Source: Lentibacillus amyloliquefaciens (lineage in GTDB: Bacteria > Bacillota > Bacilli > Bacillales > Amphibacillaceae). Taken from it: a DNA stretch of 64,000 nt. Of the stretch, positions 26,640 through 36,147 are shown piece by piece. The stretch is from NCBI RefSeq assembly GCF_001307805.1, contig NZ_CP013862.1, forward strand, positions 434,001-498,000. Direction: 5' to 3'. Below the pieces are notes generated by a model. That model had not been told where the DNA came from and ran no database searches. It worked only from the letters and a program-made list of their open reading frames with translations. Positions within the stretch are counted from its first letter, which is position 1, and every line of letters begins with the position of its first letter. A program made the translations under genes and the position numbers.

Positions 26640-27005
26640 ATGGATACTCAAATGAAAAAACTTGTCCATCAGTTTATTTTACTTCCGCTTGCTATTAGAG
26701 TGTTACAACACGATAGAAAGAACTTTTCGGATTTTAAAATGCGTAATGTATATCAGGGCAAGATAGATTCATCCATTACGCAATTACAGCAAGATTTAGC
26801 TTCCACTAAAAAGCTTATGTACACGCAATATCATATAGACGTAAAGCAAATCGCACAATGTTCTTATAGATGGTCTAGCAGGCATGATACAGGTGTCATA
26901 ACGTATACGCCTGGTGAGTTAAAAGAAATGACAAGGGAGGTTATAGAAGTTTATTTATATGGTCGTAAATCAACAGATTTTGAACGTCGAGATGAAGGAT
27001 GGTAA
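26640..27005 (+). CDS. Hypothetical protein next to the toxin locus
   Basis: 121 residues from MDTQMKKLVHQFILLPLAIR, chosen because AGAGGTGA lies just before this ATG; the longer frame upstream crosses a terminator. It is soluble, with helices (KMRNVYQGKIDSSITQLQQDL) and a C-terminal TYTPGELKEMTREVIEVYL. No family recognised. A stem GTAAAGCT/AGCTTTAC followed by TTTTTCT at 27,002-27,036 terminates it. Confidence 0.5.
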   Translation: MDTQMKKLVHQFILLPLAIRVLQHDRKNFSDFKMRNVYQGKIDSSITQLQQDLASTKKLMYTQYHIDVKQIAQCSYRWSSRHDTGVITYTPGELKEMTREVIEVYLYGRKSTDFERRDEGW

Positions 27006-27266
27006 AGCTCTGTATCACAGAAAGCTTTACTTTTTCTCGAATAATCTTGCCCAAAATCCTTCTTTCTTCGGCAGTGCTCGCTTCAGCTTCAACTCTTGCT
27101 CCTTGCTACATTTCATTCATGGTATCTAATGGGAAGGTGAAGAGACTTTTGTCTGGATTAATGAGGTGATTTACAGCATTTTTCAAAGTAAAAATGCGGC
27201 TTTACGCTGCTAAAAGTAAATGATTTTAATTGTATCTAACAATAACTTTACGTAAAAGGAAACAAA

Positions 27267-27400
27267 ATGGATACTAAATAGGGTACAAAAAAGATACAAA
27301 ATGGGTGACAAAATTTCATAAAAACGGTGTTAAATTATTAGTATCAGGAAGTTTATAACTTCCCATTAACCCTTTTCTTTCACGGAAAAGGGTTTTTATT
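27267..27400 (+). promoter_or_regulatory. Leader of the conjugation operon with phased repeats and a terminator
   Basis: Four imperfect repeats (GGATACTAAAT, GGGTACAAAAA, AGATACAAAAT, GGGTGACAAAAT) run from 27,268 to 27,314 with a period of about 11-13. They are followed by a perfect GGAAGTT-TAT-AACTTCC palindrome (27347-27363) and a terminator stem AACCCTTTT/AAAAGGGTT plus T-rich tail (27368-27400) before the first transfer gene. This suggests repressor binding plus attenuation. The interval from 27,037 to here has no gene. Confidence 0.45.
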
Positions 27401-27425
27401 TTGGCTGGATAAGGAGGTGTAAACC

Positions 27426-27728
27426 GTGTCTAATAATGGATTTGGAAAAGCAATGGATAAGGATCAGGACAAAGACGTTAAGCAGGACGATAAGACGACC
27501 ACTAAAGATGCTGCTGAAACAACAAAGAAAGAATCATCATCAAAAAGAAGTCGTAGGCCCGTAAAACCTGAAGGATTCAAGGAATTTGAAGCTCTGGCAA
27601 AAGGCATTATCGAAGCTGACGGGTCTTCCTATTATGAGTGGCTTCATGAACGACACCAAGACATCATCTTGAATTTTAATGTATCAAACCAGAAACAGAT
27701 CACGAATGTTGCGAAGAAAGGAGAGTGA
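27426..27728 (+). CDS. Small charged protein, first gene of the conjugative element
   Basis: 100 residues from GTG with AAGGAGGTGT upstream. The N-terminal half is low-complexity Lys/Asp/Thr/Ser (DKDQDKDVKQDDKTTTKD); the C-terminal half, PEGFKEFEALAKGIIEADG, is helical. No family recognised. It overlaps the next gene's longer reading and opens the transfer operon. Confidence 0.5.
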   Translation: MSNNGFGKAMDKDQDKDVKQDDKTTTKDAAETTKKESSSKRSRRPVKPEGFKEFEALAKGIIEADGSSYYEWLHERHQDIILNFNVSNQKQITNVAKKGE

Positions 27729-27733
27729 GATAC

Positions 27734-27967
27734 ATGCAAGATGCGATTCAAACCATACAGAATATTACTGACGGGATTAAGCCAATTGCACCAGTCTTAG
27801 CCGGGCTGGTGCTGGTTGTCATTGGGTTATTGTGGACGTTTGCCAAAGATCCGCAGAAAAAGGAAATGTATACGGGGTGGATGGTCAACGTTGCAATCGG
27901 CTTTGGCATTGTCTATTTAGCTGCCAGTCTTGTTAGCTGGTTAGGCGGTCGTGTTGTTGGATTTTAA
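27734..27967 (+). CDS. VirB2/TrbC-like (CagC family) pilin-type membrane protein
   Basis: 77 residues with two hydrophobic helices (IAPVLAGLVLVVIGLLWTF and VAIGFGIVYLAASLVSWLGG) separated by a short polar loop, KDPQKKEMYTG. This is the layout of VirB2/TrbC/CagC pilin-like subunits of type IV secretion systems. The ATG is preferred over a GTG nine bases earlier because the AAAGGAG site is then at a proper distance. Confidence 0.65.
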   Translation: MQDAIQTIQNITDGIKPIAPVLAGLVLVVIGLLWTFAKDPQKKEMYTGWMVNVAIGFGIVYLAASLVSWLGGRVVGF

Positions 27968-27981
27968 GGAGGTGAAGCATT

Positions 27982-28167
27982 GTGAGTGTTGAGTACAAAT
28001 ATTTCATAAGCTATCTTTATGAAGATGGCGGCGGCAATGTTGATATAACGTTAGCGGAACCCATTCAATCGATAGATGATATTCGTGGTGTCGAAAAGGC
28101 AATCAGTGATGAATTTGACCTGGGCGATTCTGTCACTATCCAAAACTTCATACAATTAAACCATTAA
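27982..28167 (+). CDS. Hypothetical element protein
   Basis: 61 residues from GTG with AAGGAGGTG upstream. Reads YKYFISYLYEDGGGNVDITL then a helix IDDIRGVEKAISDEF, an alpha/beta pattern. No family recognised. A terminator-like stem (TTCCA/TGGAA plus T8) follows at 28,174-28,206. Confidence 0.5.
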   Translation: MSVEYKYFISYLYEDGGGNVDITLAEPIQSIDDIRGVEKAISDEFDLGDSVTIQNFIQLNH

Positions 28168-28219
28168 TCAAACGGGCGTTCCAATGGATGGAAGCCTTTT
28201 TTTATTGAGGAGGATAATC

Positions 28220-28819
28220 ATGCCGACTATACAAGATTTTGAAACAGAATTGGCAAACAAGTACGCTGACTTTCTGTCGGCAAAGGAAAAGGAAATGCTG
28301 AATCCTGATCATACAGGCTATCAATGGAAACGACAGAAGCTGGAATCCCTGTATCAAGATACGGTTCTGAAATCAAAGTATCCGAAAGAAAGGCTTCAAA
28401 GAATAGAAGATGCGGTGCAAAAAGAACATGATGACGGGGTGAATCAATCAGAGCAATTTAAGCAGGCTTATAAACAAAACGTACTGGAAAAGCTGCAGCC
28501 CACAAAGGAAGAAACCCATTATAAGGATGCTTATAAGCAACACGTGTTGGACGCTCTAGATAAACAACCGGATGAAAAGGAAGCATCATCTGAAGATGTT
28601 CAAAAAAGAAATCAAGAGATGGCGGCATTTGAAGAAAAACATGGTTATGAGAAAGTCTATGAGCTCAAACGAGAGGTGTTGGATGACATAAAAGAGATGG
28701 ACTTAACGCCGGTAAAAAAGGAGAAGTTAAGCCAGATTGAAAAGGATTTGGAAAACGAGAAGGAGATGAAACTGGGGAAGAAGCAAAACAAGGCGCATGA
28801 ACAAGAGATGGACATGTAG
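28220..28819 (+). CDS. Helical, highly charged element protein ending in EMDM
   Basis: 199 residues from MPTIQDFETELANKYADF, with TGAGGAGGA upstream; a longer frame begins inside the preceding terminator and is rejected. The protein is Lys/Glu-rich and coiled-coil-like, with near-repeats SEQFKQAYKQNVLEKL and YKDAYKQHVLDAL. It ends KAHEQEMDM, a tail also seen on other proteins of this element. A stem-loop (GGGCTTCC/GGGAGTCC plus T run) overlaps the stop. Function unknown. Confidence 0.55.
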   Translation: MPTIQDFETELANKYADFLSAKEKEMLNPDHTGYQWKRQKLESLYQDTVLKSKYPKERLQRIEDAVQKEHDDGVNQSEQFKQAYKQNVLEKLQPTKEETHYKDAYKQHVLDALDKQPDEKEASSEDVQKRNQEMAAFEEKHGYEKVYELKREVLDDIKEMDLTPVKKEKLSQIEKDLENEKEMKLGKKQNKAHEQEMDM

Positions 28820-28858
28820 GGCTTCCGATCAGGGAGTCCTTTTTTGGAGGTGATATGA

Positions 28859-29632
28859 ATGAGAATGAAAGATAAACTGCTTGTCAATGTTAAAGCTGTT
28901 AAACCGGGAGATAACGCATTTGAGGCATTCAAAAAACGGTTTTTTACCGTCATGGGCGATCAACTAGACATGACGGATGACCAATTAAGACAAATCTATA
29001 ATGGTATGTCACCTTATATTGACACGAGTATTTATGCGGAAATGGAAGAGGTTCTGGCAGCGATACGAAATGCTTATCATGCGCTTGTGAATTGGGTGAC
29101 AAAAGAGATAGCGAAAGCATCTGATAAACACGGGGACCAATCATACAAGCACTCAGGCGTTCGAACATTGGGAAGTCATAAGTCATTTTCAAAGCATAAA
29201 CAGCCGAATCACTCGGTTACGGAAGAAAAACAAAACAAAGATGAATCATCCAAGCAAGACGCTATTCAACGCTATATGAACGATGAAAAATCGTTCAATT
29301 GGTTTGTAACACATGTCGTTACGAATTATCAATCGCTCCCCAAACAGAGGATTGATATATTGGTGTTCAAACATGGAGGCTATCAGCATTTGGAACTGAC
29401 GTTATTTGGTGAGTCCTTCATACAACAACACGGATTTAGAAAAGCCTATCATCTTCATAATGAATTAATGAAGGCATTTCACACGACTTTCGATGACTTA
29501 TTAGCTAAGGGAACAGTCCTGAAATCAGATCAATCCATTGAAGAACTAGTCCTTGTACCCGTTTTAGAGCGGTTTGAAGCTAAAATAGCTGTCAAAGTAG
29601 GTGACGATGATGAGCAAGCTGAATCCTTATAA
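28859..29632 (+). CDS. Hypothetical element protein, two-part
   Basis: 257 residues. The N-terminal ~85 residues are helical (FEAFKKRFFTVMGDQLDMTDDQ). A polar linker rich in Lys, His and Ser follows, then a C-terminal part with VTNYQSLPKQRIDILVFKHGGYQHLELTLFG. It overlaps the start of the primase gene by about 26 bases. No family recognised. Confidence 0.5.
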   Translation: MRMKDKLLVNVKAVKPGDNAFEAFKKRFFTVMGDQLDMTDDQLRQIYNGMSPYIDTSIYAEMEEVLAAIRNAYHALVNWVTKEIAKASDKHGDQSYKHSGVRTLGSHKSFSKHKQPNHSVTEEKQNKDESSKQDAIQRYMNDEKSFNWFVTHVVTNYQSLPKQRIDILVFKHGGYQHLELTLFGESFIQQHGFRKAYHLHNELMKAFHTTFDDLLAKGTVLKSDQSIEELVLVPVLERFEAKIAVKVGDDDEQAESL

Positions 29633-30650
29633 GAAACTTGTTTTTCAAAATATCGAAAATGCTTTAAGTGATTTGAATGCTGAAGATAAAGGCCGTTATT
29701 TTATCTGCAACTGCCCGGAATGCAACCAGCATGAAGCGTTCATGTACAAAAATAACAAGCATTTCATCCAGTGCAACCGGGAAAACCATTGCGGCTCACG
29801 GATGATGCTTGAATTCCATGAAAAAGGGAATATGTCTGCTTATGAACAAAACATGGCAAAACAATATCCCGACTTAACGACAGAACAACGGCAGTCCTTG
29901 GATTGGTCAAACCGTGTGTTTTCATATGCGAAAAACTATTTTAACAGTGAGGCATTGGATAATGGTTACCGCGGCCTGTCAAAACAGACAACACGTGGTT
30001 TTGTAGCTGACTTACAACATGAAAATATCGTGCAGCATGTTTTTCAAAAAGCCGAACCCTTATTGAACAAAGATTATTCCGATAATAGCTGGATGTGCAA
30101 ACGAAACTTAATTTTCCCATTGTACGGCGAAGACAATACGTTGGACCGTGTTTTACTCCGTTCCAGCATCGATGAAAACCTTGATCCCAAGGAAATACAG
30201 CTTATTTTCAATCCCTCCAAAGAAACGAGGGATTTTTTTATGGACATTCCGCAGGATACCGACAATGTGGTGGTGAGTGAATCCATCCTGGATGCTTTAT
30301 CCTTTCGTGAGATTGATGAAAATGTTGGCATCATGGCTCTAACAGGCGCAACCAAAACGAGACAGGTCAAAGAATACTTGGCAGAACACAAAGACCAGTT
30401 TGCGGATAAACACCTTTTAATTGCCATGGATGATGATCAGGCTGGCTGGAAGGCGACAAGGGATATCGTGAACACCATTGAAGAGGAAGGCATCGGTGAA
30501 AATTGGTCTGTTTTTGACTATACGTCAGAAACGAAAGACGCCAATGAAAATCTACAACAAAACCGCAAAGCATTCACGAAAACGTATAACCAAATGGCAG
30601 CACGTACGAAGCAACATGAAAGGGTGATGGCCATTGAACACGAACCATAA
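29607..30650 (+). CDS. DnaG-type primase with CHC2-like zinc finger and Toprim domain
   Basis: About 347 residues. A zinc finger near residues 30-60 reads CNCPEC then HFIQCNRENHCG. The Toprim domain holds VVVSESILDALSF near 222 and LLIAMDDDQAGWKATRD near 272, with the expected acidic residues. It would prime complementary-strand synthesis of transferred single-stranded DNA. The start is one of two adjacent ATGs inside the previous gene, after an AGGTGA site. The 3' end overlaps the coupling-protein start. Confidence 0.8.
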   Translation: MMSKLNPYKKLVFQNIENALSDLNAEDKGRYFICNCPECNQHEAFMYKNNKHFIQCNRENHCGSRMMLEFHEKGNMSAYEQNMAKQYPDLTTEQRQSLDWSNRVFSYAKNYFNSEALDNGYRGLSKQTTRGFVADLQHENIVQHVFQKAEPLLNKDYSDNSWMCKRNLIFPLYGEDNTLDRVLLRSSIDENLDPKEIQLIFNPSKETRDFFMDIPQDTDNVVVSESILDALSFREIDENVGIMALTGATKTRQVKEYLAEHKDQFADKHLLIAMDDDQAGWKATRDIVNTIEEEGIGENWSVFDYTSETKDANENLQQNRKAFTKTYNQMAARTKQHERVMAIEHEP

Positions 30651-32916
30651 GCCACTAACCGAACGCTTAAGTAATTGGCAGTTCATAGTGCCTTTCATAC
30701 TGCTTATCGTTATATTGGGATTTTTTCTGGCAAACTTTCTATTACACTTTTTCCAACAAGTGCTGCATTTGATTGAGGGATTTGCCAACAATCCGGAACA
30801 AGTCAACTTGAATACATTCTCAGTCGATTGGCAATACGTATTCATATTTCAAAGAGAATGGCTTGAGTTTTACGTGGGCTTCTATATCGTTATAGGGATT
30901 AGTCTTCTGAAACTCTTATACAATATCAAAATGAACTATCAAACCATTAACCGTGGGCAACATGGCACGAATGCATTTGAATCCGTGAAGAACATGAAGA
31001 AACAGTATCAGATTATTCCGGCATCCAAAACGGAATACGACGGAAAAGGCGGCACGATTATTGGCGGATTGCAGGAAACAGGTAAACCATACCGGCTCCT
31101 GCTAGATGACGCCCCAGTTCATACGATGGTCATTGGGATTACGCGTTCCGGTAAAGGTGAGACATTTGTTGTGCCAATGATTGATGTCCAAAGCAGGGCG
31201 AAAGAGAAACCCTCCATGGTGATTAATGACCCGAAAGGAGAACTGGCCGGGGCATCCTATGAGACGCTGAAAAAACGTGGTTATGCTGTCTATGTATTTA
31301 ATTTGATCGAGCATGCGATGAGTATGGGATTCAATCCCCTGCAGTTAGTCATTGATTCATGGAAACAGGGCAGGGTAAGTGATGCGCAAAAATATGCCAA
31401 TAGTGTGGCATTCAGTTTGTATCATAATCCAAACGCTAAAGATCCGTTCTGGTCAAACAGTGCAAAATCCCTTGTCACGGCTATTATTTTAGCGTTAACG
31501 GAGGACATGGTGAAAATTGGTAAAGAAGAACGGGTCACCATGTACTCTGTTGCCAATTTCCTTTCCAGCAAGGGCAGTGAAACAGATGAAGAAGAGAATA
31601 ATGTGTTGGACGAATTCTTCCAGGCACGGGATGAGAATAATCCGGCACGGTTAATGTATGCCACCAGTAATTTTTCCACCGGCAATACACGCGGCAGTAT
31701 CTTCAGTGTTGCCATGGATAAACTGCAAATCTTTACGCTTGAACCGAACGCGAAAGTAACCGGCCATAACAGTTTGGATTTAACAGAAATCGGGTTTGGC
31801 GACAGACCAGTAGCTGTTTTTTTAGCAACGCCGGATTCGGACAAGTCAAATGATGTATTGGCCAGTATTTTTGTTAGTCAGTTGTACCGTGTCAACTCGG
31901 AAAAGGCAACCAAAAGTAAGAATGGCAAAATGAAACGGCATGTGCAATTCATCCTGGATGAGTTTGGAAATATGCCGGCAATCGATGGCATGGCAAGTAT
32001 GGTAACAGTCGGTGCCGGACGCGGCTTCAGGTATCATTTAGTTGTTCAAGCCTATTCCCAGGTGAAATCGGCTTATGGTGAAGAATCGGATACGATAATT
32101 GGCAACTGTTCCAATCAGATCTATATCCTCACCGAAGATAAGAGTACAGCCGAACATTATTCGAGTATGCTTGGGGCCAAAACAATTACCGATATCAGTC
32201 GCAGTGGTGATTACCATTCATTCGATAAGTCGCACAGCGAATCGACAAAAGAACGCTCGCTTTTAACGTCTGATGAACTGATGCGGTTAAAAGAAGGTCA
32301 GTCCGTTTTGATACGTGTGAATAAACGGCAGGATAAGAACCGAAAAAAGATCGAGCCAAAACCGATCTTTAATCAGGACCAAACCAGTCACAAATTCCGT
32401 TATCAGTATTTGGCTGATGACTTTGATACAGACCATTCCGTCATGATGCTCCCAATTATGTCTGAGACGTATCATGATATGGACTTGAACAGTATGGTTT
32501 ATTCGGCTAAATCAAACGATGACCTGTTTCTACGAATGGCCGACGTTATGACAGACAAGGAATTTGAACGATTTAAACGGCATATCTTACAAATCGAACA
32601 AAGTCAGGGTGAAATAGATGAAGTAAGAACCAAAACATTACTTCAAGAAGTGGATCACTGGTCATTTCTCCATTATGTGAGTTTCATTGTCCATCATCCC
32701 CATTTTTCAAGAATACACTTAAAAGTACTGGCAGCATTACAGGATTATCTGCCGGATGACGTGATGCAAACGTGGCAGGATAAAGCAATGAAACGAATTG
32801 AAGAGCAAGTTAATCAAAATGAGAAAGCCAGTCAGGCAGCCGAACAACAGTCATCAGATGAACAGTCCAATGGTGATCAGGAAGCTGAAAAACTACGGGA
32901 ACAGGCACTATATTAA
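30634..32916 (+). CDS. VirD4/TraG-type coupling protein
   Basis: 760 residues. Two N-terminal membrane segments (about 17-37 and 70-90), Walker A GITRSGKGE near residue 168, the NDPKGELAG motif soon after, Walker B FILDEFGN near 440, and the TraG-type GRGFRYHLVVQAYSQ and IGNCSNQIYILTEDKSTAEHYSSMLG segments. A ~120-residue acidic/Gln-rich C-terminal tail follows the ATPase core. It hands relaxase-DNA and any protein substrates to the secretion channel. The start is TTG with AGGGTGA upstream. Confidence 0.92.
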   Translation: MNTNHKPLTERLSNWQFIVPFILLIVILGFFLANFLLHFFQQVLHLIEGFANNPEQVNLNTFSVDWQYVFIFQREWLEFYVGFYIVIGISLLKLLYNIKMNYQTINRGQHGTNAFESVKNMKKQYQIIPASKTEYDGKGGTIIGGLQETGKPYRLLLDDAPVHTMVIGITRSGKGETFVVPMIDVQSRAKEKPSMVINDPKGELAGASYETLKKRGYAVYVFNLIEHAMSMGFNPLQLVIDSWKQGRVSDAQKYANSVAFSLYHNPNAKDPFWSNSAKSLVTAIILALTEDMVKIGKEERVTMYSVANFLSSKGSETDEEENNVLDEFFQARDENNPARLMYATSNFSTGNTRGSIFSVAMDKLQIFTLEPNAKVTGHNSLDLTEIGFGDRPVAVFLATPDSDKSNDVLASIFVSQLYRVNSEKATKSKNGKMKRHVQFILDEFGNMPAIDGMASMVTVGAGRGFRYHLVVQAYSQVKSAYGEESDTIIGNCSNQIYILTEDKSTAEHYSSMLGAKTITDISRSGDYHSFDKSHSESTKERSLLTSDELMRLKEGQSVLIRVNKRQDKNRKKIEPKPIFNQDQTSHKFRYQYLADDFDTDHSVMMLPIMSETYHDMDLNSMVYSAKSNDDLFLRMADVMTDKEFERFKRHILQIEQSQGEIDEVRTKTLLQEVDHWSFLHYVSFIVHHPHFSRIHLKVLAALQDYLPDDVMQTWQDKAMKRIEEQVNQNEKASQAAEQQSSDEQSNGDQEAEKLREQALY

Positions 32917-32937
32917 AAGGGAAAGGAGCGAGCAATC

Positions 32938-33192
32938 GTGAAAGAAACAAAATATCGTGTCGATTGGGATATAATCGAAGAAATTGCCGTATTGTATGAA
33001 AGTCAGGCAGGCTGGACAAAAGAACTTAACATTATTAGCTGGAATGGCGATGAACCAAAATATGATGTGAGGTGGTGGAATCCGGATAAAACGAGGCTGG
33101 GCAAAGGTTTTACCTTTACAGCTGATGAGCTAAGTAAGCTAAAAACGATACTAGATATAAAATTACCGGATGATTCGGATAGGACAAGATAA
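32938..33192 (+). CDS. YdbC-like PC4-fold ssDNA-binding protein
   Basis: 84 residues from GTG with AAAGGAGCGA upstream. GWTKELNIISWNGDEPKYDVRWW then GKGFTFTADELSKLKTIL matches the YdbC/PC4 fold of single-stranded DNA-binding proteins common in Gram-positive conjugative elements. It probably coats or guides transferred single strands. It follows the coupling-protein gene by 21 bases. Confidence 0.8.
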   Translation: MKETKYRVDWDIIEEIAVLYESQAGWTKELNIISWNGDEPKYDVRWWNPDKTRLGKGFTFTADELSKLKTILDIKLPDDSDRTR

Positions 33193-33261
33193 TCATTTCA
33201 AGTGTCAAAAAGGACTGTTATACTGTTGTTAAAAGGTTGTATGGGAGATGATGGTAACTGT

Positions 33262-33849
33262 ATGCGGAAACGAAGGCTATTAACGCTGATACTATTATCT
33301 GTTTTGCTAGTTTTAAGTGCCTGTGGCGGAAGTGACAGTGCTGCAGAAGATAATAACGATGAAACGACAGAAACACCAAAAGCTGGATTGAATGAAACGA
33401 CATTAGATGATGTGATTGCGAAAAAGGATAATAACGAAGCATTTTACGTTTTGATTTATGATGCGCAACAAGAATATGTAAAAAACACGAAATTGCTTGA
33501 AGCCTATGATAAAGCTCTAAAAGAAGAGGATATGACGGCATTTCATGTGAATCTTAATACGCTTGATGATGAACAAAAGCAAAAAGTTGACGCCATAAGT
33601 GAAGAGTATAGTAATCGGACGTCAGGCCATAATCCTTTTGAAGATGGTGGAATGGCTGTTGTTCATAGTGGACAGATTAATTCAGCTTTTGAGTACTTTG
33701 GAAAATCATGGTTTTTGAATATGGTTATTGAAGAAGCCGATACAGGAGATAAAACATTTCTGGATGATGACTTATACAGCGATGTAAAAAAAGGGGCTCA
33801 ACAAAATATGGATTATGTGAAAAAGGATGGTATAAATTTAACGTATTAA
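33262..33849 (+). CDS. Lipoprotein of the conjugative element
   Basis: About 195 residues with a lipoprotein signal: basic MRKRR, hydrophobic core and the lipobox LSAC at residues 18-21, followed by a Ser/Asp-rich linker. The mature part, EAFYVLIYDAQQEYVKNTKL, resembles a thioredoxin-fold beginning but lacks a CxxC. Starts further upstream would lengthen the signal unnaturally. A terminator (GAACTTACCT/AGGTGAGTTC plus T7) follows at 33,874-33,907, before virB6. Likely surface-exposed; role unknown. Confidence 0.6.
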   Translation: MRKRRLLTLILLSVLLVLSACGGSDSAAEDNNDETTETPKAGLNETTLDDVIAKKDNNEAFYVLIYDAQQEYVKNTKLLEAYDKALKEEDMTAFHVNLNTLDDEQKQKVDAISEEYSNRTSGHNPFEDGGMAVVHSGQINSAFEYFGKSWFLNMVIEEADTGDKTFLDDDLYSDVKKGAQQNMDYVKKDGINLTY

Positions 33850-33933
33850 ATCAATGCCATAGATATCATTCGGGAACTTACCTAATTCTAGGTGAGTTCT
33901 TTTTTTATGACAAAAGGGAGGTGAAGGATTTAA

Positions 33934-35847
33934 ATGGGTGATGATTTGAAAAAGCTTTATGAAGATTTAGCCACTATTTTGGATGTGAGCAGTGGATGGC
34001 TTTATGATGACCTCATACGGAACATTTTATGGGGGATTATTCAAGCGCTAGTTTGGATTAACAATTGGATCGAAGGTGTCGCAACGGATGTTGTCACACT
34101 TGGCGGTGTGTATGATAATCCAGCCATGAATCGCTTTATCGAAACGATTCAGCCCTATGTGTTTGGCATGTTTGTTGTCACACTAACCGTTGTAGGCTTT
34201 CAGTTTATGCTGAATAAAATTGAAAAGCGAAATGAAGTGCTGATGAATGTTTTAATTGCAGTGAGTGTCATCGTCATCCTGCCAAATCTCATGAATATGA
34301 TGGATAATTTGTTGAACGAAGGCATAGCCGCATTAGATGAACCTGGAACACTGTCCGATAACGTTCTTAAACGGAATATCGCTGATGTTATGTATTACGT
34401 TGATAGTGATTTCAATTATACCAGTGGAAGTAATGAAGAGACTGTGACGGGTAATGAAAATTTGCTTCCGCATCCACCAGATCCCCAAAATAAAGATATC
34501 GGGACAACGAATTATACCTACGGAAATGAATTAGAAAATCCTGATTCAATAGAGGTAAATGAGAAACTTGATATTTATGAGGATGAAGGTTGGTTTAGCT
34601 GGACCACAGAACCTTGGGTGGAGAACTTAACTGAGAGAGAAAAGAACTTTTTAAAAAACCGCCTTATTTCAACAGGTGACGGTGGAACAAGGATAGTTGA
34701 CTTAAACACAAACACAGTACCAGCTACCAACCTGGGGCAACAAAGCTACTACAGGTATCATGTCAACTGGGGTATTGCTATAGCCACATTGGCCGTGACA
34801 GCCTTTGCATTAGTCATCACAACTATCAAAATTGGGCGTGCGATGTTTGACTTGGCTTTCCATCAGTTATTTGCCATGTTTACGGCAGCAACAGATTTAA
34901 CAGGCGGACAACGCTTGAAAAAAGTGCTCGTGGAGATTGCCAGTACATTTGCGGTCATTTTTGTGATGATGGTGCTGTTACGGATGTTCATTATTTATGC
35001 GCAATGGGCGAATGATATGGAACAACATATTGGCATTATCGGTACCATTTTGTTACTGATTGCTGGTGCCTGGGCGTTAATTGATGCGCCTGACATCGTG
35101 CAACGGTTTTTGGGTATTGATGCCGGACTGCGTTCTGGCTGGCAGGCCATGATGGGCGGTTATGCTGCCGGTCGTATGGTTGGTGCAGGTGGCAAAATGA
35201 CAGCCGAAGCTGGTGGTAAAGCACTTAAAGCAGGTGGCAAACTTGGCGGCGGTGCGGTTGCTGGTGGTGCCGGCATGACACGGGCATTGAAAAATAACAG
35301 CCATGTGAAACCAATGCCGTCTCATCGACAAGCTGAAACACCACGTCAAGAAGGCAGGTTTTCAACAAACACGCTGAATGGAAATGCGCCACGTTATGAA
35401 AACAACGGGGGAAGTACTGTCGGAAAAGGACAACCAGCACAGGAAGCTCGACCGTCCGTCAATTCGATGCCAAGACAAGGTCAACAATCGGCCAGTATTA
35501 GTTCCGATCATTCAGGTGGTGTCACACCATCATCTGTTCATGGCGGACAACAGCAGGCATCAACTAGTCCTGTCAATATTCCAACATCACCAAAGATGAC
35601 GAATCAGCCAAGTGCGGGAGCTTCAGATGGCCATATCCATCCAAAACCAAAACATACCTTGTTTGGTGGGAATCGTACGGTGCAGCGAGCCAGTCATTTT
35701 CTAACACGGGCGCATAACACCGGTTATGATGCCGGTCAAAAAATGAATCAGGTTCGTGGAAGTATCAATCAAAAGGATGTGCAAAAGCCAAAAGACATGC
35801 AAAAGGGGCTGAGAGACCATGACATACGAGATTCCGAAAGAGATTAA
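33934..35847 (+). CDS. VirB6/TrbL-like polytopic membrane protein
   Basis: 637 residues. Membrane segments lie near 28-45, 75-95, 105-125, 280-300, 330-355 and 370-390, the last set after a polar loop of ~150 residues. Beyond residue 400 a Gly/Ala-rich stretch (AGGKLGGGAVAGGAG) leads to a long Gln/Ser/Pro-rich hydrophilic tail. This architecture is that of VirB6-type channel proteins in Gram-positive systems. A GGGAGGTGA site precedes the ATG. The last 29 bases overlap the VirB3-like gene. Confidence 0.8.
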   Translation: MGDDLKKLYEDLATILDVSSGWLYDDLIRNILWGIIQALVWINNWIEGVATDVVTLGGVYDNPAMNRFIETIQPYVFGMFVVTLTVVGFQFMLNKIEKRNEVLMNVLIAVSVIVILPNLMNMMDNLLNEGIAALDEPGTLSDNVLKRNIADVMYYVDSDFNYTSGSNEETVTGNENLLPHPPDPQNKDIGTTNYTYGNELENPDSIEVNEKLDIYEDEGWFSWTTEPWVENLTEREKNFLKNRLISTGDGGTRIVDLNTNTVPATNLGQQSYYRYHVNWGIAIATLAVTAFALVITTIKIGRAMFDLAFHQLFAMFTAATDLTGGQRLKKVLVEIASTFAVIFVMMVLLRMFIIYAQWANDMEQHIGIIGTILLLIAGAWALIDAPDIVQRFLGIDAGLRSGWQAMMGGYAAGRMVGAGGKMTAEAGGKALKAGGKLGGGAVAGGAGMTRALKNNSHVKPMPSHRQAETPRQEGRFSTNTLNGNAPRYENNGGSTVGKGQPAQEARPSVNSMPRQGQQSASISSDHSGGVTPSSVHGGQQQASTSPVNIPTSPKMTNQPSAGASDGHIHPKPKHTLFGGNRTVQRASHFLTRAHNTGYDAGQKMNQVRGSINQKDVQKPKDMQKGLRDHDIRDSERD

Positions 35848-36139
35848 GGCAAAACCGAAAATTTTAGGGTTGGAAATGCGGGAGCTAGTCATTCTATTGA
35901 TTAGCTCTCTTTTAGTGTTAACGATCTTGCGGGATTTGGTTCATAGTGTTTTTATGATTCCGTATTTTGTGGCCGTGATAGGCTTCATGATTTACCTGTT
36001 TATACCATCCGGCCACAATCCGAAAAAAAGACATTATGAATCACTCATTCTATTTTTTCGCCATAAAAAGGCTGTTTACCATGCGATGGATAAACACAAG
36101 CAGGAAAATCGTCAATTGCGGGTAACGGAAGGAGGTTGA
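35819..36139 (+). CDS. VirB3/PrgI-like membrane protein
   Basis: 106 residues. YEIPKEIKAKPKILGLEMREL then two membrane helices (VILLISSLLVLTIL and MIPYFVAVIGFMIYLFI) and a basic C-terminus with PKKRHYESLILFFRHK. This is the usual PrgI/DUF5592 pattern encoded directly before VirB4 in Gram-positive elements. It overlaps the genes on both sides. Confidence 0.75.
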   Translation: MTYEIPKEIKAKPKILGLEMRELVILLISSLLVLTILRDLVHSVFMIPYFVAVIGFMIYLFIPSGHNPKKRHYESLILFFRHKKAVYHAMDKHKQENRQLRVTEGG

Positions 36140-36147
36140 CAGTCAAC

